64,000 bases of DNA from Plectrocnemia conspersa (taxonomy: Eukaryota; Arthropoda; Insecta; Trichoptera; Polycentropodidae): positions 1-64,000 of the forward strand of contig VTFK01000513.1 in the NCBI GenBank assembly GCA_009617715.1. Direction: 5' to 3'. The position numbers and the translations under genes are program-made. Shown here piece by piece: positions 60,790 through 64,000 of the stretch (its first letter is position 1; each line of letters starts with the position of its first letter). Under the pieces are notes generated by a model. The model saw nothing but the letters and a program-made list of their open reading frames with translations, was not told the DNA's origin and did no database searches.

Positions 60790-61383
60790 ATTGCTTCCGG
60801 TTTAATTCACATATACGTTAGATTTTACGTTAAACGTGAACATGGAATATATACTTAGTACGTATGCAGATTAAGGTTAATATTGCTCATTTTTTTATCT
60901 ATTGATATTTGGGGATACTATCTTTCACGACGTTCGCGTTACAATGATTGTGATTCGGTCGGTTATTTAGCTGGAGTAATTTAGTTCCATTTTTGCGTAT
61001 CATATTGTTCGCTCGCGTCATCTTATTGCTCGCTCGTGGCTTTTAAAAAATAAACAATAATTAAAATCTACGCAAAATACTTACACAGAGAATTGACAAT
61101 GATATGACATAATAATTTGGCGGGGATGCAAATATTTAAACTTTTAAATGAATTTTACATTTATACTAAAATGGCTCTCTACTTTTTGATTTTCACTTTT
61201 ATTGTGCCATATAGTACTAATAGGGTAGTGAGTAAGCTGTTGTATACACCAAGGTATATAAACAAGATAAATTATTGCAGCAAAATAAAATTCACCTAGA
61301 TCGTTCTGTTCCGAACGACGATCCGCAATATATGAGCCAACGGACAGCTTATAAATGTGTAGTTTCTTATATAATATCTAATA
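60790..61383. other. Stretch without recognised gene
   Basis: A G+C-richer patch at 60940-61040 has GCTCGCGTCATCTTATTGCTCG-like repeated GCTCGC words. Otherwise A/T-rich up to the LINE 3' end. Confidence 0.45.
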
Positions 61384-64000
61384 TTTTTTTCGCAGTTTCT
61401 AGACTTAAGTCTCTCACCTGCTTGACTAGGATTGGTGTCTGTGTGTGTTAACACGCATCACCTTTTAATTATTATTTTATTTATTAGAGTTTAAGAAATA
61501 TTAACTGGAATTAATCAAACAAATCAGCTATTAAGCCATTTGCATGATTTTGTATTCGTTCGCGGTGTCTATTATTAAGCCTTTCGAAATGATTTTTAAG
61601 TGTGTCTATTTTTAGATCCTGATGCAACATCGAATTGCGAACATACCAAGGAGCGTTTGCTGCGATTCTCAATGAAATATTCTGCTGGGCTTGTAATTTT
61701 TGAGGGTATTTGCGAGTATTTATAATGTATCCCCACACAGGGGATGCATAAGACATTGCGGGTCTGATTATTGCTTTATAAATTAGCAGTTTATTTTTTT
61801 ACTTAGTAGTTTTTGCGGCAAAGAAGGGGGTAAAGCTTAGCTCTTGTGTATTTAACTCGATGAATTAGAGTGTCTATGTGTGGTTTCCACGAAAGTTTAG
61901 AGTCTAAGGTAAGACCTAAGTATTTGGCCTTATTATGCCATTCTATCGGTTTATTATACATTTTAATTTTGGCTAAATTTTCTATAGCAAAGGCTTTTTT
62001 TCTTCTAAGAGAGAACATTACTGCGACTTTTTTAGTGGATTTGCAGTGACCAGCCATTTGTCGAACCATTTTTCAATATTTTTTTTTATTTTATTTTGAA
62101 GTTTAATTACCGCTCGATGAGGATTTTTATAGGTACACAAAATAGCTGTATCATCAGCGAATAGAGCAGTTATGTCGTTACCGCGGTGCTTGGTTGGAAA
62201 GTCGCTCGTAAATATAGTGAATAATAAAGGACCCAGTATTGAACCTTGGGGCACTCCAGCAGTTATAGGTCTGGGATTTGACAAATGATTTTCAAGTTTT
62301 ATGTTGAAATTTCTCCCATTTAAAAAAGAGTTGATTAGTTTAATTAAATTAGCAGGAATTTGAAATGTATTAGTTTGAATATGATGCCTGTGTGCCAGAC
62401 ACGATCGAAGGCTTTGGCGATGTCCAGGAACACTACTCCAGTGGACATTCTCTTGTCAAAGCCCCTTTGGATATGTTTCACCACTCGATGAAGTTGATCA
62501 GTAGCAGAGTGTGCGTTTCTAAAGCCGAACTGTTCGTCGGGCAAGATTTTATTTTCTTTAACATGAACTAATAATTTGGCTTGAATAATTTTTTCGTAAA
62601 TTTTGCTTGCAGCGGGTAGCAAACTTATAGGTCGGTAACTAGAGGCTAATGAAGGGTCTGTTCCCGGTTTGCGAAGGATTATTACGTTTGCTTGTTTCCA
62701 CACCGTCGGGAAGTATAGGCACTCGAGAGAAGAATTAATTATATTTAAAAAATAATTGATGGCACTTGGGGGGAGGATTTTGAGAGCTTTATTTGGTATG
62801 GAATCATTGCCGGGTGCTTTTCGATTAGGAAGTAGACGGATGATGTTTTCTAGTTCAGGTAGTGTAATTTTTATATCAATATTAGTATCCACTGTTTTTT
62901 CAAAAAAGGATTTTAGGCACTTTTCTGTTTTATTTTTAAATTTACGTTTAAGTTTACTTAAATCGACCGAGCATTGATTTTGAAGACTGTCCGCTATAGT
63001 TTCGCACTTTTCTTCAACTGTATATACAAAGTTACCCGTTATTGTTTTAATTTTACATATGCCAGTGGATTCGCGGCGAAGAATTTTTGAAGTGTTCCAA
63101 AGTGAATTATCTTCAGGTTTTAGATCTCTTAATTTGGTTTCCCAAGTAGTATTATTATGTTCAGCAATAGCGATTCTAATTTCTTTTGTAATTTGTTAAG
63201 TTGTCTTTTAACCGATTTTTCGTGATAATTTTGCCAAAGATGTCTTAAATGATTCTTTTTTTTAATTAATTCTTTAATTTCTTTGGGTAGGGGGTCATGT
63301 TTATTAATTTTGTTTTTAACGGTGCACCGTTCAATTGAAGATTTAATCACTTTGTTAAATTCGATTATTTCATCGTCGATATCAGTTTCAGTTCTTAAGA
63401 TGTTGATACCAGGAAGGGATTTTCAACGAAGTAGGGGAAGAAGTCCCATAGTATTTTATGCGATTGTGGGGCTGGATTATTATTTCTTAGATTAATTTCA
63501 AGCGTGAATATTACCGGGTTGTGGTCTGATGCGAGACTATTATGGACTTCTATTTCACACGCGGGCAGATCTTTGCAGATGGCAATGTCTAATATGTCCG
63601 AGCCTCCGCGAGTAGAGAAATGAGTTGGCACGGACGGTATTTCTAAGTGTATGTTACTATGAGAAATGTCATTAACAAAATTATTCAAAGTTCTACCGTT
63701 GCGATTGGTAGCTCGGCAATTCCAATCTTTATGTTTGAGTTAAAATCACCTGCGGCAAATATGGGTTGTGAATAATTAAACAGTGATTTAATATCTTCTA
63801 TGGATATTTTGGTGTGGGAGGAGTGTAAACGGAATGTATTATGACTGGAGAATGCTCATCGGTTTTAATTTCTATACTCGTTACTTCTAATTGCGCGTAC
63901 GCGTTTATTTTCGTTTCATTATGTTTTATATTATTTTTAATATATACTGCTGTTCCGCCGCCAGCGCCTAATAATCTATCCGTGCGGTAAGTTGTAAAAT
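61384..64000 (-). mobile_element. Jockey-type LINE, 3' part, 5' end beyond window
   Basis: A non-LTR retrotransposon on the minus strand. It runs from an endonuclease domain at the right edge through reverse transcriptase to a stop at 61511-61513, a 3' UTR of about 120 bp, and a short A tail (T run at 61384-61390 on the plus strand). Elements of this type copy their RNA at a nicked chromosomal site. The open frame is broken in at least six places, so this copy is inactive. The 5' end and target duplication cannot be seen. Confidence 0.92.
61511..64000 (-). pseudogene. LINE ORF2 pseudogene (endonuclease plus reverse transcriptase)
   Basis: In order from the right edge: TYRTDRLLGAGGGTAVYIKN (endonuclease, before 63900), AAGDFN near 63750, then RGGSDILDIAIC and SLASDHNPVIFTLEI (63620-63500), the SDH catalytic motif of AP-like endonucleases. 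A basic linker lies at 63350-63129. The reverse transcriptase shows NRKAPGNDSIPNKALKILP, SSYRPISLLPAASKIYEKII, EQFGFRNAHSATDQL, LDIAKAFDRVWH (62860-62390), AGVPQGSILGPLLF and FADDTAIL (62260-62140), and KYLGLTLDSKLSW (61930-61890). The tail ASPVWGY...QNISLRIAANAPW ends with NGLIADLFD. Key catalytic residues are present. Frame changes near 63800, 63720, 63380, 63100, 62340, 62080 and 61800 kill it. No RNase H domain follows, as in Jockey. Confidence 0.92.

Overview
The window is nuclear DNA of an animal, most likely an insect. It is strongly A+T-rich and contains no complete host protein-coding gene. The evidence for an insect is the mix of old transposons: a Jockey-type LINE with an AP-endonuclease, three mariner relics (one with exact D34D catalytic spacing), piggyBac traces at TTAA sites, and several hAT elements with 8-bp target duplications. 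No ribosomal, tRNA or mitochondrial gene is intact. I cannot name the order or species from this sequence.

Layout. Positions 156-2632 hold a nearly full-length but dead hAT transposon with intact ends. From about 2.6 to 60.8 kb the sequence alternates between long A/T deserts and 150-800 bp islands of mixed base composition, found roughly every 1-4 kb. The islands hold palindromes, homeodomain/Exd-like, GATA-like and SOX-like words, but no long open frame. That is the look of conserved regulatory DNA in a large intron or beside a developmental gene; this is inference, because no alignment could be run. Scattered through the deserts are transposon relics: mariner (24.9, 30.1 and 41.4 kb), LINE reverse transcriptase pieces (28.6, 35.9 and 47.0 kb), a hAT piece (26.5 kb), and small non-autonomous elements with recognisable ends (piggyBac-type at 30.9 kb, hAT-type at 40.2 and 58.0 kb, and one with self-palindromic ends at 57.0 kb). 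A piggyBac transposase 3' end lies at 60.0-60.35 kb. From 61.4 kb to the right edge runs a frameshifted Jockey-type LINE on the minus strand, whose 5' end is outside the window.

Possible host exons are few and weak. The best is a 64-68 nt candidate exon at about 15134-15201 with a tandem acceptor and a GTAAGT donor. Possible first exons lie at 54311-54385 and around 60520-60754; the latter follows a CCAAT box and an AAGATGGC word. An unrecognised, frame-disrupted coding-like stretch lies at 49396-49750.

Nothing here is a confident new biological system. The observations most worth following are the chain of regulatory-looking islands, the three TGATTGAT sites at 38.55-38.71 kb, the candidate exon at 15.1 kb, the unknown broken gene at 49.4 kb, and the element with nested palindromic ends at 57.0 kb.
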